Assembly: GCA_020091685.1 (NCBI GenBank)
Contig: CM034610.1
Coordinates: 28,631,673-28,695,672, forward strand
Length of the DNA: 64,000 bases
Reading direction: 5' to 3'
From: Lutjanus erythropterus
Lineage: Eukaryota; Chordata; Actinopteri; Lutjaniformes; Lutjanidae
Shown here: positions 22,125 to 33,004 of the stretch, in pieces
How positions within the stretch are numbered: the stretch's first letter is position 1
Layout of the letters: every line of letters starts with the position of its first letter
Notes under the pieces: model-generated
Told to the model about the DNA's origin: nothing
Seen by the model: the letters and a program-made list of their open reading frames with translations, nothing else
The model's database searches: none
Made by a program: the position numbers and the translations under genes

Positions 22125-25100
22125 ACAATAAATAAGTGGATGAATACGATGAATCAGTACACACACACATAAATCACAGCACTCTTTGGACCCGCTGACA
22201 TTTTATTCACGATCAGTTGTGGGAAAGTGGCGGAAATATGGCTGTATGTTATGAATCATGTTCATTATTAAGACTGTTTGTTTATTTATTTATTTATTTA
22301 GTTCAGCTCTCGTTAAATTGACCGCTGCAGCCAACATGCTTCAGAAGGCCGGCCGCCTCTGTTTCCAGCTCTCAACTTACTTTTTCAGTTTTCATTTTAC
22401 CAGCCGATTGCCAGTTTCTTCTGTTCCTGTTCCAGACCTGACCTGTCGGAGAGTCATGTCCAGTCAGTCTGCTGTTATCCAAACCAAAGTTTTCCACTAA
22501 TGACTGCATATTTTATTACTTTGAAGACATTTTGAGTTTGAAAAATAAATTAGACTTCATAATTATGTCACTATTATCCCATCTGACTACATTTCAAGTC
22601 ATAATATAATTGTAAATTTATACATAAAGCCCATAATCATTAATTTAATGTTGTATATTATTACCTACTGCCAGGCGTATTGGCCGTATATCCTCACATG
22701 CAGGTCTATGAAGTCTCTGTCTGTGGCTACATCCTCACTTTATTCTGTGACGGAGACGTCTCCTTGACCTCCTCTTCCCGTTGCTTTTTTTTTTTTTTTA
22801 CTTTGAGCCATTTTCACACTGAGACATTTAATTTTCATTTCAGAGACAGTCTGACCCTTAGGTAACCCATTTTTCCCGTTCTCTGGCTTTAGCAGGTCTT
22901 TTAATTCCACTGCTGACGCTGCTGAAAATGATGGATTTTACTTTATGGATCTCTGAAAGCAGGACGTCAAACTCATAAAGTTCTTCGTTTTATTCTTTGG
23001 CATTTTCATGAATGAATACTTCCTGACATATGGGGCAGGAAGCACAACCTTATATGGTATTACTGGGGCATTAATTGTGCTAATTTACTCGTGCACAGGT
23101 GGATCATTTACACAATTATCTAAAGTTATCTAAAGTTTGTTGAATCTGACATGACATGTTTGTACGAAAAAAAGTAAGAGACATTTAAAATAAGAGTATG
23201 AAAATGTTCTTGCATGAGGTCCACTGTTCATTTGTATTTGTTAAGCTAAAAATAAAGAACAATAAAAACATTGCAGTCATCTTTTTGCTCACTGCTATAA
23301 GAAAGAAAAATGATTTTTCAGTACACAATGTGAACAACTGCACATAAATTACACTTCATGCATGGACCTTAAACGCACGACAAAGACACAAAGAAAGTTT
23401 ATTGTTATATTTCATTCTCAGGACATCACATACTGATTTTGGGTCAGTAAAGTGTCCCTTTTTTTTTACATTTTTTGAAAAACATATCAAGTAAGAAAAG
23501 AAAGGATAAAGAGGGAATACACAAAGATGTACTGCAGATTTAAGTCTCACAAAATTTATTCAGTAGTATTTTATTTATTTGTGGACCCAAATAAAATCTC
23601 CTGTGACCCACCTGTGGGTCCTGACCCAGTGTTTGGGAATGACTGGATTATACAACAACTGGGAACCACAGATACACAAGAACATACACATATGTTACCT
23701 GCATACCTATTTGTATGTGCACACAAACTACATGCACGTTCATGTGAATAATAATCATCTCTTCTGGGATCATCACATTCCCATCTTTCTTCAAAGTTAC
23801 GCTCCTGATTTCTGATTCTCTGGCTAATTTTTTTCTCTTTCATGTCTGTCATTTCCAAGATCCTCCCATTTAACGTTCATTAAGTTATCTGTTAATTTGT
23901 TCAAGTGAGATTCTTTCTTGTTAATCTCCTCTGGTATTTTTTCCGAGTAATACGACTGGTAGGGTTTTTTTTATATAATTAAAGAAATACCAAAGATATT
24001 TGACTATTCTCTGATAGAATTTTCCCAGAGGCCATTTATCGCTTTACATGACCAAAATGTGGCTGTGGTTTGCTATCTGCTCACCACTTTCTACCCAGAT
24101 GAATTTTCTTTATACTTACTTTGGAATTGTGGCGCCTTAAAATATCAAATTAAAACCTTACATGAATATTCTCTCCAATAGTTTGAGGCCTCTTCTCTTC
24201 TGACTGAGAGGGATTATGTTTATATGAGAGTGTACATTGTGATGCTGTAAATGATGCATATTACAGCTTTAAATGACAGTTTGGTGGAATTAGGCCCAGA
24301 CTAATATTTCATCCTCACCCTTTGATCTCCGCTGGATTTCTTTTTGACGAGTGTCTGCTGGAAGCTGTCCAAACCAGTGAACGTGTGTATTGTGCGCTGC
24401 ATGTCGCACTGGTGACTTCTGAAACCCCAATCCACTGCCTTGTGTGCCAACATCTGTCTGTGTGTGCCAGGCAGAAAAGACGTTTTTGTTTTTTTGTTTT
24501 ATTAGTTTTTGTTTGGACTAACCTGGCCTCTCTAATTGACCCCAAACTAGGTTAGAGTCGGTGCAGCTGTCCTTGAGTACACACTGTCCCTGAGGACACC
24601 AGAGGGCGTCTACTATTACCTATAAAGCCAATGTTTCATTTCCTCCTTAAATAAAACATTCCTATCAATAATGCAGCACCTGAAACCATAAACATTTCAC
24701 ATGTTTTCATACAGAAGGTGAAGGAATGCCACATTTTTTCATTCTCATAGAAAAGCGCATTCATACCTGATGGCTACAGCGGCGTGAGCGTGTGTAGTCA
24801 TGTCATATAAAATGCTAGAGTGCCCCAGATTTCAGAGATGCTGTGTCTGTTTCAGGCTCAGTGAATCCCAGGCAGGTATCAGAGCACAGACGCCAACTGT
24901 CCTGTCTGTCCACCTCCTTCCACGTAATTAAAGCTCAGCGAGTGACAGCCACCATGTAAACGATGGGATAAAACCAGCCTGTAATGCTGTAAAGTGATTT
25001 CAACCTTCATCCTTGATGCTTTACTTGGTTAAAAGCAGTAATACAACAATGTAAAAATACTCAGAAGAAGCCTCAGATAGGCCTGTTACAATATTACATA

Positions 25101-26104
25101 ACTGTAACTGTTTAAGCTGACTGATCATTTTTAAAACTACTACTATTATTATTATTATTAATCTTTATTCAACCAGGACCAGGCACAGTAACAGAACAAT
25201 CACCAGAATCTAAAAAAACATTTATTCACATGCAACAAGCTTACATACTGCAGTCTGCATCACACAAAACAATCACACTGACAAAACCCTGAGCACAAGT
25301 CAACATACACATACCAGCATGTTCATACAGCGCTACAAGGCGCAACGGATCACAAAACCCACGGTTCAGATCATATCAAGATTCTGAGTCAGGATTGGAT
25401 CATTTTTCAGATCAACAGATTAAAAGAAAGGGAAAAATGCTCTGGTGTAGCTCTCTTCTCTGTCTGCAACAACAGTAAATAATAACAACAATCATTCAAA
25501 TAATACACTTACACTGTATTATAGTATATGTTTATCTACACTCTGTTGTCTTACTCAATGTCCCGCCACAGCACTGTCTGATTGGCTGCACGTCACGAGT
25601 AACAGCCAATCAAGACTGAGGTCACAGGCTGCTCCTGCAGTGACAGCTGTGTGTCAAGAGGTGAAAACAGCAGCAAACATTGCCAAGGTTACAATAAACA
25701 CCTCAATCTTATGATCTATTTATGTGACAAGCGCATCCAGTTTCTCGTTAAACCGCCAAAAACGCCTGAAATCATGGTGGGATTTCACTCGCCGGAGGTG
25801 AAAGTGCAGGGTTTTAAACCAGTGGCTCTTCCTGTTTTTTTTTTTTCTTCCTCAAACTTTTAAATAAACCGAGGAGATGGAGGGTAAATAAATATCCATC
25901 ACAAGTGCAGATTAAGAGCACTTCAGAGTAAAACACAGCACGCATCTGACTCATCTTTTCACTGCAACTCTGCATCAAGATTGAGTGAATTATTCCTTTA
26001 AAACTAACAGCAGCAGTAAACCTGTATTTCACTCTATAATGAAAAAATGATTGAGCAAAAGCATGTTTTAAGTCAGAGTTTAAAGCAGAACGCAAAGTTT
26101 TGCT
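22125..26104. other. Non-coding stretch, no gene recognised
   Basis: This contains a (TTTA)n run at 22,277-22,302, T-rich tracts at 22,786 and 23,460, and a short (TTA)n at 25,141-25,160 followed by AATCTTTATTCAACCAGGACC, which resembles the start of a common fish repeat (TTTATTTAACCAGGA). No exon with paired splice sites was found on either strand. Confidence 0.45.
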
Positions 26105-26640
26105 GTTTTCCCAGTTTGGAGAAGCAGCAGGAGCACCAGTGCAGGAAGCTAAGCTATGAAGTCAGAGTCAGCACCACTATCAGTTTAAGTATACACTACA
26201 TTTAGAATATTTTCACCACTTTACCTTGCTGTCAGACAGGCTTTTCTGACAGAAAACTGCTGTTACATGAGCCAAACACGGATCCTCCTCCACAACAACC
26301 AACCTGGCAAAATCAGTAATTTTACGAGCTGATTTTACCTCACAGAACACGAGTTACTGGACTACCGCTGCCTTGATGGATTAGTTTGTTTGTATCATTG
26401 TGTGTTTTAAAAGGTTAGCTACAACACACCAAAATCACACAATAACACAAACAAACACATGGATGCAACCTGCACACCAGCAACTCCTGTGTTCTGTGAG
26501 GTAAAATTACTGTTTTTGCCAATGGAGTCTGGTTGCCATGGAGAGAGTTATTTGGCTTATATAACAGCAGTTTCCTGTCAGAAAAGGCTGTCTGACGGCA
26601 AAGTAAAGCAGTGAAATATACATTTTGCTGCTCACCCAAA
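26105..26640. mobile_element. Fold-back MITE, second TTAA family (copy 2)
   Basis: The inverted arms are clear: CCACTTTACCTTGCTGTCAG then ACAGGCTTTTCTGACAG on the left against CTGTCAGAAAAGGCTGTCTG and ACGGCAAAGTAAAG on the right; also AACCAACCTGGCAAAATCAG against TTTTTGCCAATGGAGTCTGG. The centre (ACTACCGCTGCCTTGATGGA) matches the copy at 4,510-4,876. Confidence 0.75.
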
Positions 26641-27116
26641 ATTGGTCTTCATCCAGCGCTGTTCCTGGATGTTTTAGTGCCCTGTGTCAGGTGATGTTTT
26701 ACTGTTTTAAATTTAACTTCTGGTCAGTGTCATGTGATCAGTGTTATCTGTGAGCCTAATTTAGTATCTTTACATGCACACCGGTCCCTGCTGAGACTTT
26801 AATCATTCTCAGTATGTGATATAGAACATAAGATGGTTATTAATATTGCTGTATGATTTAAACATTATCAGATGACTGATCACCTGTGCAGGAGTGTCTT
26901 TGATGTCTCCACATTGAAGAGTCTCTGTCATCTCTGCACTGAGCAGCTGTATTATCAATATGAGACTTTCACTTATTATTAATACCTATGATACAGATAC
27001 TTCTATTTTTGACTTTTTTCCCTTTATAATACATCACACAGAGTATATTTTAGGCCTGTCTGAAAATCCTGAAGCAGTGTGGCATATTTGCAGCTGAATA
27101 TTGTTTCCTATATTAT

Positions 27117-27118
<2 letters not shown>

Positions 27119-27171
<53 letters not shown>
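27119..27171. repeat. (TG)26 microsatellite
   Basis: Pure TG dinucleotide run. Confidence 0.97.
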
Positions 27172-27574
27172 CGGGAGGGTCTAGACAGGATTCAGACAGA
27201 CACTCGCTAACCTCAGCATGAACGAAATACTGAACAGCAGCAGCAGCTGTGCAGGTTTGCCTCCTCTGGAAAATGTCACCGAAATAAACATAAAAAGACG
27301 CTCCGTTTATGACGTTCACTGTTAGGAACACGTCGTGTTGCAGCACGAGAATTATGAAAAATTCCTGAAACAAGCTGATTTGCACTGACAGCAGGTTGAA
27401 ATATTCATATTAAACCGGATGATTATTTTTTTTATTTTTTTCAAGAAATATCGAGACTCAGTTTCACACTAAAATGACTCAATAAGAGGAAATTTTTCAC
27501 TAAATGACGCATCACACTTCAGATGACATCACACATCATTTATATGAAAAATAATCTGCAGAATAAAGCTCCAA

Positions 27575-27762
27575 TATTTGATAATTAGTTTTGAGTAAGT
27601 TCTAAGTGATTCGGTTTCTCAAACATGAATATTTTCAGCAAACTGAATATCTTTGGGTTGCAAACGTCACCTTTTCCACCATTTTCTGACATTTGATGGA
27701 CCAACGAGAAAATGATCAATGGAATAATTGATAATGACAATAATCATAAGTTTTAGCCTTAA
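27575..27762 (-). mobile_element. AGGGCTGCAACTAA-type MITE, diverged copy
   Basis: CTCAAACATGAATATTTTCA, AAACTGAATATCTTTGGGTT and TCCACCATTTTCTGACATTT then GATGGACCAAC follow the order of the family in reverse orientation. The middle drug by internal deletions is shorter than in the 39.4-kb copy. Confidence 0.65.
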
Positions 27763-27767
27763 AGTAG

Positions 27768-28085
27768 AAGTAAAGTAGCATTAAATACCAGCAGTGAAAA
27801 GAAGATAAGTATTTCTACTTCATGCTACTTTACACTTTTATTTCACACTTTAAAATGAGCTCCTCCTTTACAAGCTGCAACATCAGTGACGCCTCTACAA
27901 TCATGCATTAATAAATAAATATTATTCTGATATGAGCCTTTCTGCATAATGTGTATCTTCACTTTTGGTACTTAATATATTTTGATGCTAGTACTATAAA
28001 TTTGAGTGCATGACAGAGTATTTCTACACTGTGGTACTGCAACTTTTATTTGAATAAAAGTAGAGTAACATATTTTTCTTATATG
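27768..28085 (+). mobile_element. Diverged AGTACTTTTACTTAAGTA-type repeat (copy 1)
   Basis: TATTTCTACTTCATGCTACT, AAAATGAGCTCCTCCTTTAC, AGCTGCAACATCAGTGACGC, CACTTTTGGTACTTAATATA and GGTACTGCAACTTTTATTTG follow the order of a repeat also seen at 50,055-50,238 and 60,735-61,760. It is a non-coding, probably DNA-type element; class is unassigned. Confidence 0.6.
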
Positions 28086-28233
28086 AAAACATGATGGTGT
28101 ATTTCAAGTGGTGTGTGAGTTATGCAGGAAAATTTGTTACAATTGCCCCCGGTCTCCCCTATCGCTGAACTGTACTTACAGTAAAGTACTTAAGTAAACG
28201 TACTCAGGTACTTTTGACCCCAGCAGACATGTG

Positions 28234-28238
<5 letters not shown>

Positions 28239-28310
<72 letters not shown>
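28239..28310. repeat. (TG)36 microsatellite
   Basis: Pure TG run of about 72 bp, one of the longest in the window; an inverted (CA)n lies 120 bp downstream. Confidence 0.97.
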
Positions 28311-28313
<3 letters not shown>

Positions 28314-28426
28314 GGAGCTGCATGCTCTTAAATCACAACAATGGGGACGCGAATAGAAAGCAGGAGGGATTTCAAAAAAGGGTTCAGAGGATTCTTGGTT
28401 ATTCTTAGTGCAGCAGCAGCTCTGCT

Positions 28427-28429
<3 letters not shown>

Positions 28430-28473
<44 letters not shown>
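28430..28473. repeat. (CA)22 microsatellite
   Basis: Pure CA run, complementary to the (TG)36 at 28,239-28,310. Confidence 0.97.
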
Positions 28474-28475
<2 letters not shown>

Positions 28476-29299
28476 GGGTAGGAGGAGGTAGATGAAGTAA
28501 TTCACCTCAGGCATCTGTAACAACATCAGCAGCATGTCTCCTTTCAGTCAGTCCAACAAACCACATGTCCTTATTGTTCCTGCCTCTGTCTCCATCTTTG
28601 TCCAACAGATACTGAACCACAACACAGATCAGATCAGATGACTCATCTCAGGGAAGAAAAATGTTCACTTTTCTTTATCATGAGAGGAGGAAGAGGGAGA
28701 GGAAGAGGAGTGCACTTGCCACCGCCGCTGCATTAACACTTTTTAATCTCCAGTGTCCCAAATCCGGGTTTTTTGTTTTTTTTTCCAGCATCAGCATTTG
28801 AGCTCCAGCACCGAGTCCCACAGATCCCCGGAGGAATCCTGTCACTTAGGATGGTTTTCTCATCCTCATCTTAACCCAAAGTCCCGCTTCATGTTTCACT
28901 GTTTACAAGAAAACACCACATCTGCAGCTTCAGCGCTTATTTAAAACTAATTATGATGCATTTTAATTCTCGGAGCGGTGCAGAGGGAAGCTGGACGCAC
29001 ATTTTTTTTAAAAATCTCTCAGTCAGGATTAATGTCATTTTAGTTCACTGAAAGAGTTTTTTTATTGCTTTTAATGGATATTATATTTTTAAATAGCTGT
29101 GCGATGGAGACAATAACCAAAAACTGACATCTGGATGAGATGATGGTGTTAAATCCCCCCCTCGCATCAAGATTATACAGCTCAAATCCGCGAGAATAAG
29201 ACAGATCTAGTCTCTTTTATAAAGCTATCTTAATTAAAATGTCCAAACTGGAGGCGAGAGATGAGGTTTTTAAAAAGATGAAGAAGTGAAAGAACTTAC

Positions 29300-30060
29300 C
29301 TCAAGCAGATAGAAGCATTTGCGACGCATTTCCAGATCTTTAATGTTCACATAATTCTCATGTGGGTCATTAAAATGTCTTTTTATGACTTGATAACAAT
29401 GTTCTTATTAAACATTATCCGCCTCCCACGCTCCTCTGAGGCTGTCCTTTGAGTTTAATTGCCCAAAAGAAAACGTTAATTGTGCCAAAAATGTGTTTTT
29501 TCCTTGTTGGAAATGTCACTTCAGAGGAGACGCGTGGCCACAAAAACGTCTCCAAACGAGCTCTCCGGATAAAATCAGAGGTTATGATCCATTCATGTGA
29601 TTAAATGAGGAGTCCGGGAGCAGAAATGTGTCAGCAGGTGATGAACTGTCCTCTCCGTTTCTCCTGAATACTCAAATGAAGTCAGTTTTTTGTTACCGGA
29701 CTGGAAACCGAATCCACCTCTGGAGAGACGCGCACCGTCCACCGCCCCCTTCGAGGCTGGCTCCGGACCAAAACTCCTTTTACACGCGTGGTTTACTCCG
29801 CAGGTTCCCCGCAGCTACACCGTCATACCCCGCGTCTGACACTCCGCTGTCTGTGGTGTGGTGGTGTGGCTGGATACAGACCGTCTCCTCTCCTCAACGC
29901 GCCGCCCACGTTGTGCCACTTCTTCGCGACCGACGTACGCAACTGAGGAATATCTCAATTCCTCGTCGTGGAGTTAATTATGCAACGTCTCTCTCTCTCT
30001 GCTGCTGCTCCAGATCCTAATCTTTAATCCCCCTGCAATCTAGACGTCACTTCTTCTGTG
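29300..30060 (-). promoter_or_regulatory. Candidate CpG-rich promoter and first exon, minus strand
   Basis: The sequence from about 29,690 to 30,060 is clearly richer in CpG and GC than its surroundings (CGCGCACCGTCC, CGCGTCTGACACTCCGC, CTTCGCGACCGACGTACGC). On the minus strand it leads to a strong splice donor, CTTGAG|GTAAGTTC, at 29,300/29,299. The last 10 codons before the donor could read MRRKCFYLLE, but the phase (0) does not fit the phase-1 start of the CRF-receptor exon at 18,990, so the segment is more likely 5' UTR, belongs to another transcript, or is not an exon. It lies 10.3 kb upstream of the first recognised CRF-receptor exon, a plausible place for its promoter. No cDNA evidence is available. 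Confidence 0.35.
29368..29500. other. Possible conserved non-coding element, copy 1
   Basis: CCACGCTCCTCTGAGGCTGT, CCTTTGAGTTTAATTGC and AATTGTGCCAAAAATG recur in the same order and orientation at 36,588-36,740. The pair is not one of the abundant repeats of the window. Confidence 0.45.
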
Positions 30061-31050
30061 AGAAAGTTAAAGGACAGACCCGGTGTGGCTCGCCGCGCTG
30101 AGCTGATGTTTTTGGAAAAGGGGGAGGATCCGTGCGTAACAGAAGAGATCCGGGAGAAGAAACGAGAGGGAACCCTTTTAACATGTGTCCCCGTTTTCAG
30201 TTGAATTAGTGCCAAGCGCAGAGTTAACAGATTTGGCTGTGGGCTAAGATGGACAGATGGTCCCACTGTGTCAATAAAGTTAAGCGTCCCCGGGGATCTT
30301 TTTAAATAAAATCCAATGGAAATGAGTTTCAGAAACATGCTCTCTAAAAATAGACTTGAGATGAAATACTCATGCGTTCTGGTCAGTGCTGAAACTATTG
30401 ATCAGTTAGCCAATCACAGTACAGCCAATTTGATGGATCACAAGGGATCAGAGAGGAAGGAATACATATATTTGTTTTGTTTTTGTTTTTTTAAATGGAG
30501 CCTTAAAGGGAAAATTCAACACTTTTCATGTGGGTGTTCAGTCAGAGTTGATGTTAAATGTAGTAATTTTTCGTTTATCATTTTTATTCATTTGAAACTG
30601 CATAAAATCCAGATGATAAAAACAGAAGAAGAAACGTGTCAGGAGAGATCAGGAAGGCTGAAACAATGGACCTCCCCTCCCTTTAATAAAACAAACAAAC
30701 AAATTATAGAAAATAATGATAAGAAACATAATTTCAGGAAAAAGCAACAAAAAAGACAACAAGCAACACAATACAATGTGCAGAAAAAGAAGAACAACAA
30801 CACATCTTGCAGCAGGTGAACTCAGCTTTCTTAGTGAATTTTATATTTAAAATCAACTCTGATCATACATCCACATAAAGAGTTGAATTTCCCCTTTAAA
30901 TGTGTAATAATATATATCATCATTATAATATCATTTGAGGTGATCTAGAGGACCATTTCCCAAAACTTTTTGTACCTAGGCCTAGTACTGAAGTCATTTA
31001 GTCACCAATACATAGGAAAAATAGAGCCCAGATTAAAAAATGCTGGAACT
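30061..31050. other. Non-coding stretch, no gene recognised
   Basis: The 167-codon open frame at 30,316-30,819 is Lys/Asn/Gln-rich from A-rich sequence and shows no family resemblance; I do not call it a gene. The remainder is AT-rich. Confidence 0.45.
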
Positions 31051-31443
31051 GACCCCTCATAAGCCCCGCCCCTTTTTGTTTTGTGCTTCGAAAACAGTCG
31101 CGCAAACTTGATACTTGGTTCTGTGAAAGCAGCATATATTCACACCTTGCAATAGCTTAAAAAAAAAAAAAGCAAAATGCTAACTAGCTAGCTAATGATT
31201 GATGTAGACTAGCTCATGAGTTGGCTAGCATTTTTGCTAACATTAGCTAACTTTAGATGTGGATATATGTCACTTTAACACGTCCCCCGGCATCGTCTTT
31301 TTACCGTCTTCAAGATTCGGTTTTCTTGTCAAGATAGCAGCATATCTAAGCACAAGAAACAGGAAATGAAAAAGCTGAGTTACCGAGCTTGCTCAACTGT
31401 TATTGAAGCCTTAAACAAAAAGGGGCGGGGCTTATGATGGGTG
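31051..31443. mobile_element. MITE with perfect 24-bp terminal inverted repeats
   Basis: Left CATAAGCCCCGCCCCTTTTT-GTTT (31,058-31,081) and right AAAC-AAAAAGGGGCGGGGCTTATG (31,413-31,436) are perfect inverted repeats. They extend outwards as ACCCCT/ACCCAT with one mismatch. The ~390-bp interior has no ORF and contains repeated GCTAACTAGCTAGCTAA-type motifs. The intact TIRs suggest a fairly young copy relative to its neighbours. Superfamily is unassigned. Confidence 0.8.
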
Positions 31444-31451
31444 AATTGTCC

Positions 31452-32010
31452 TTAAAGGTCCAGTGTGTAAACTTTACTGGAATTTATTGGTAGAATATGG
31501 CATGGAAGATAGTATGGATAGGTATGTTTTGATTAGTGTATAATCATCTGAAAATAAGAATATTTGTGTTTTCGTTCACTTTGAATGAGCCATTTATATT
31601 TACAAAGGGTGCTGGTCTCTTTCTACAGAAGCCCAGAATGGACAAACCGAACACTGGCTCTAGGTACGGTTTCGTGGTCATCATGGCTGCTCCAATGGGA
31701 GGGTGAGACAAGGAGTTTTCAGTCTGCATGCTAAGTCAATATGGAGAATTTGTGACCTTCTTACACATCCAGCAGTTATAAAGCAACATTAGCTCTTATT
31801 TTGGAGTTGTATTTCTGCTCACCTAATGAAGGAATGTTCAATATTCACTGTGTTTTAGCTCTGTTTTTGGTCTCCACCACCTCCTGAGGGAAATATCTGT
31901 CTCTGGCAGCTCTAAAAATCCTTCAAATAGAGCAACAGAAAAAAATACTGTTTGGTTAAACTCACATTGCTTCATTTCAAGGAATGACAAGCCAAAAAGA
32001 TTAGGAAACA
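31452..32010 (+). mobile_element. AAAGGTCCAGTGTGTA-type repeat
   Basis: TTAAAGGTCCAGTGTGTAAA starts directly after the preceding MITE. It continues with AGTGTATAATCATCTGAAAA, GTGTTTTCGTTCACTTTGAA, AGAAGCCCAGAATGGACAAA and CCGAACACTGGCTCTAGG, a segment order I recognise as an abundant percomorph interspersed element. GTTTTTGGTCTCCACCACCTCCTGAGGG (split: GTTTTTGGTCTCCACCACC, TCCTGAGGG) marks its right portion. The right terminus is not clear. No coding capacity is seen. Confidence 0.65.
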
Positions 32011-32054
32011 CAAAGTCATTTATCATGAAAAAAAAAAAAAGCCAAATATTCTCC

Positions 32055-32225
32055 AGTTCCAGATTCTCAAATCTAATTATTGTCAGAATTCCTCTGTTTG
32101 TAAAGTGAATATCTTTGAGTTTTGGTCAGACAAAACAAGTCATGTGAAGACATCACAAAATTTTATAGGCTAAAAGATTAATCAGCAGATAAAATATTAA
32201 TGAGAATAACCCTTAGTTGCCATCT
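32055..32225 (-). mobile_element. AGGGCTGCAACTAA-type MITE, diverged copy
   Basis: AAAGTGAATATCTTTGAGTT, AGACAAAACAAGTCATGTGA, AAAGATTAATCAGCAG and AATGAGAATAACCCTTAGTT follow the reverse orientation of the family; the terminus is eroded. Confidence 0.55.
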
Positions 32226-33004
32226 TAGTTCTAATCCTGCGGCGTCAGAGACCTCCATCCCCCCCAGAGCTCCTGCTGCTGCTTGTTTAAATCCAAATTA
32301 ATATTTTACACAACACATCGTATCATATCAGACATTATATTTTGCTCACATGCAGGAGGAGGCACGGCTGGCGTCTAATATCCACATACCACTGAGGCTT
32401 TGAGTGCACAAAATGCTTTATGCACACTGCGCTAAAGCTTTCTTTAGAACCAGTGACGTGCAAAGAGGCATTATTCAGAAGATGCTTTAATCCAAGGTGA
32501 CAGTGCCCTCCCCTGAGCGTGCCATCTCGTGAAGTGTCAGTGGTGGCAACAAGGAGGGAGACCATGGCAAACTGGGTTACGTGGTGAGGATACTGTTTCC
32601 ATTTATTAGCATGAGGCCGCTCCTTGTAGGACACAGTGTACCTATATACACACCTGTCTGTGAGAGTAACACTCAGGTGCTTGAACACATCATAATCAAC
32701 CTGACAGGTGTCATGCACACTTTACTGGAACCATTTGTTTTGGCCTGGATGTGGATTTTCTGAGGCCGCGTGGGATTGTTCAGGAAGGTTGTGTAAGATT
32801 TCTAATCCGTTTTTATTTTCCTGCAGCTGGAGGAGTTCACCATCAAGCAGGCTGTGGTCCCCCCCCCTCCTCCTCCTCCTCCCATCTCCATCTCCTCCTC
32901 TTCCTCATCCTCGTCTAATCTGAAACACAATTTATCTTCAATCTGGACATGTGATATCCTCAGCACTGGAAGCCTCTAAACACCCCGAGGAATAAAGGTG
33001 TGGG

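Noticed and set aside
28176-28535. Frame starting MLLMLLQMPE, considered as the CRF-receptor signal-peptide exon
   Set aside because: The GAG|GTGAAT donor would be phase 0, which does not join to the phase-1 exon at 18,990. The frame then runs into dinucleotide repeats.
30316-30819. 167-codon plus-strand open frame, the longest in the window
   Set aside because: It is Lys/Gln/Asn-rich from A-rich DNA, ends in runs of QKRQQ and KKKNNN, and has no domain, no splice context and no CpG-rich start.
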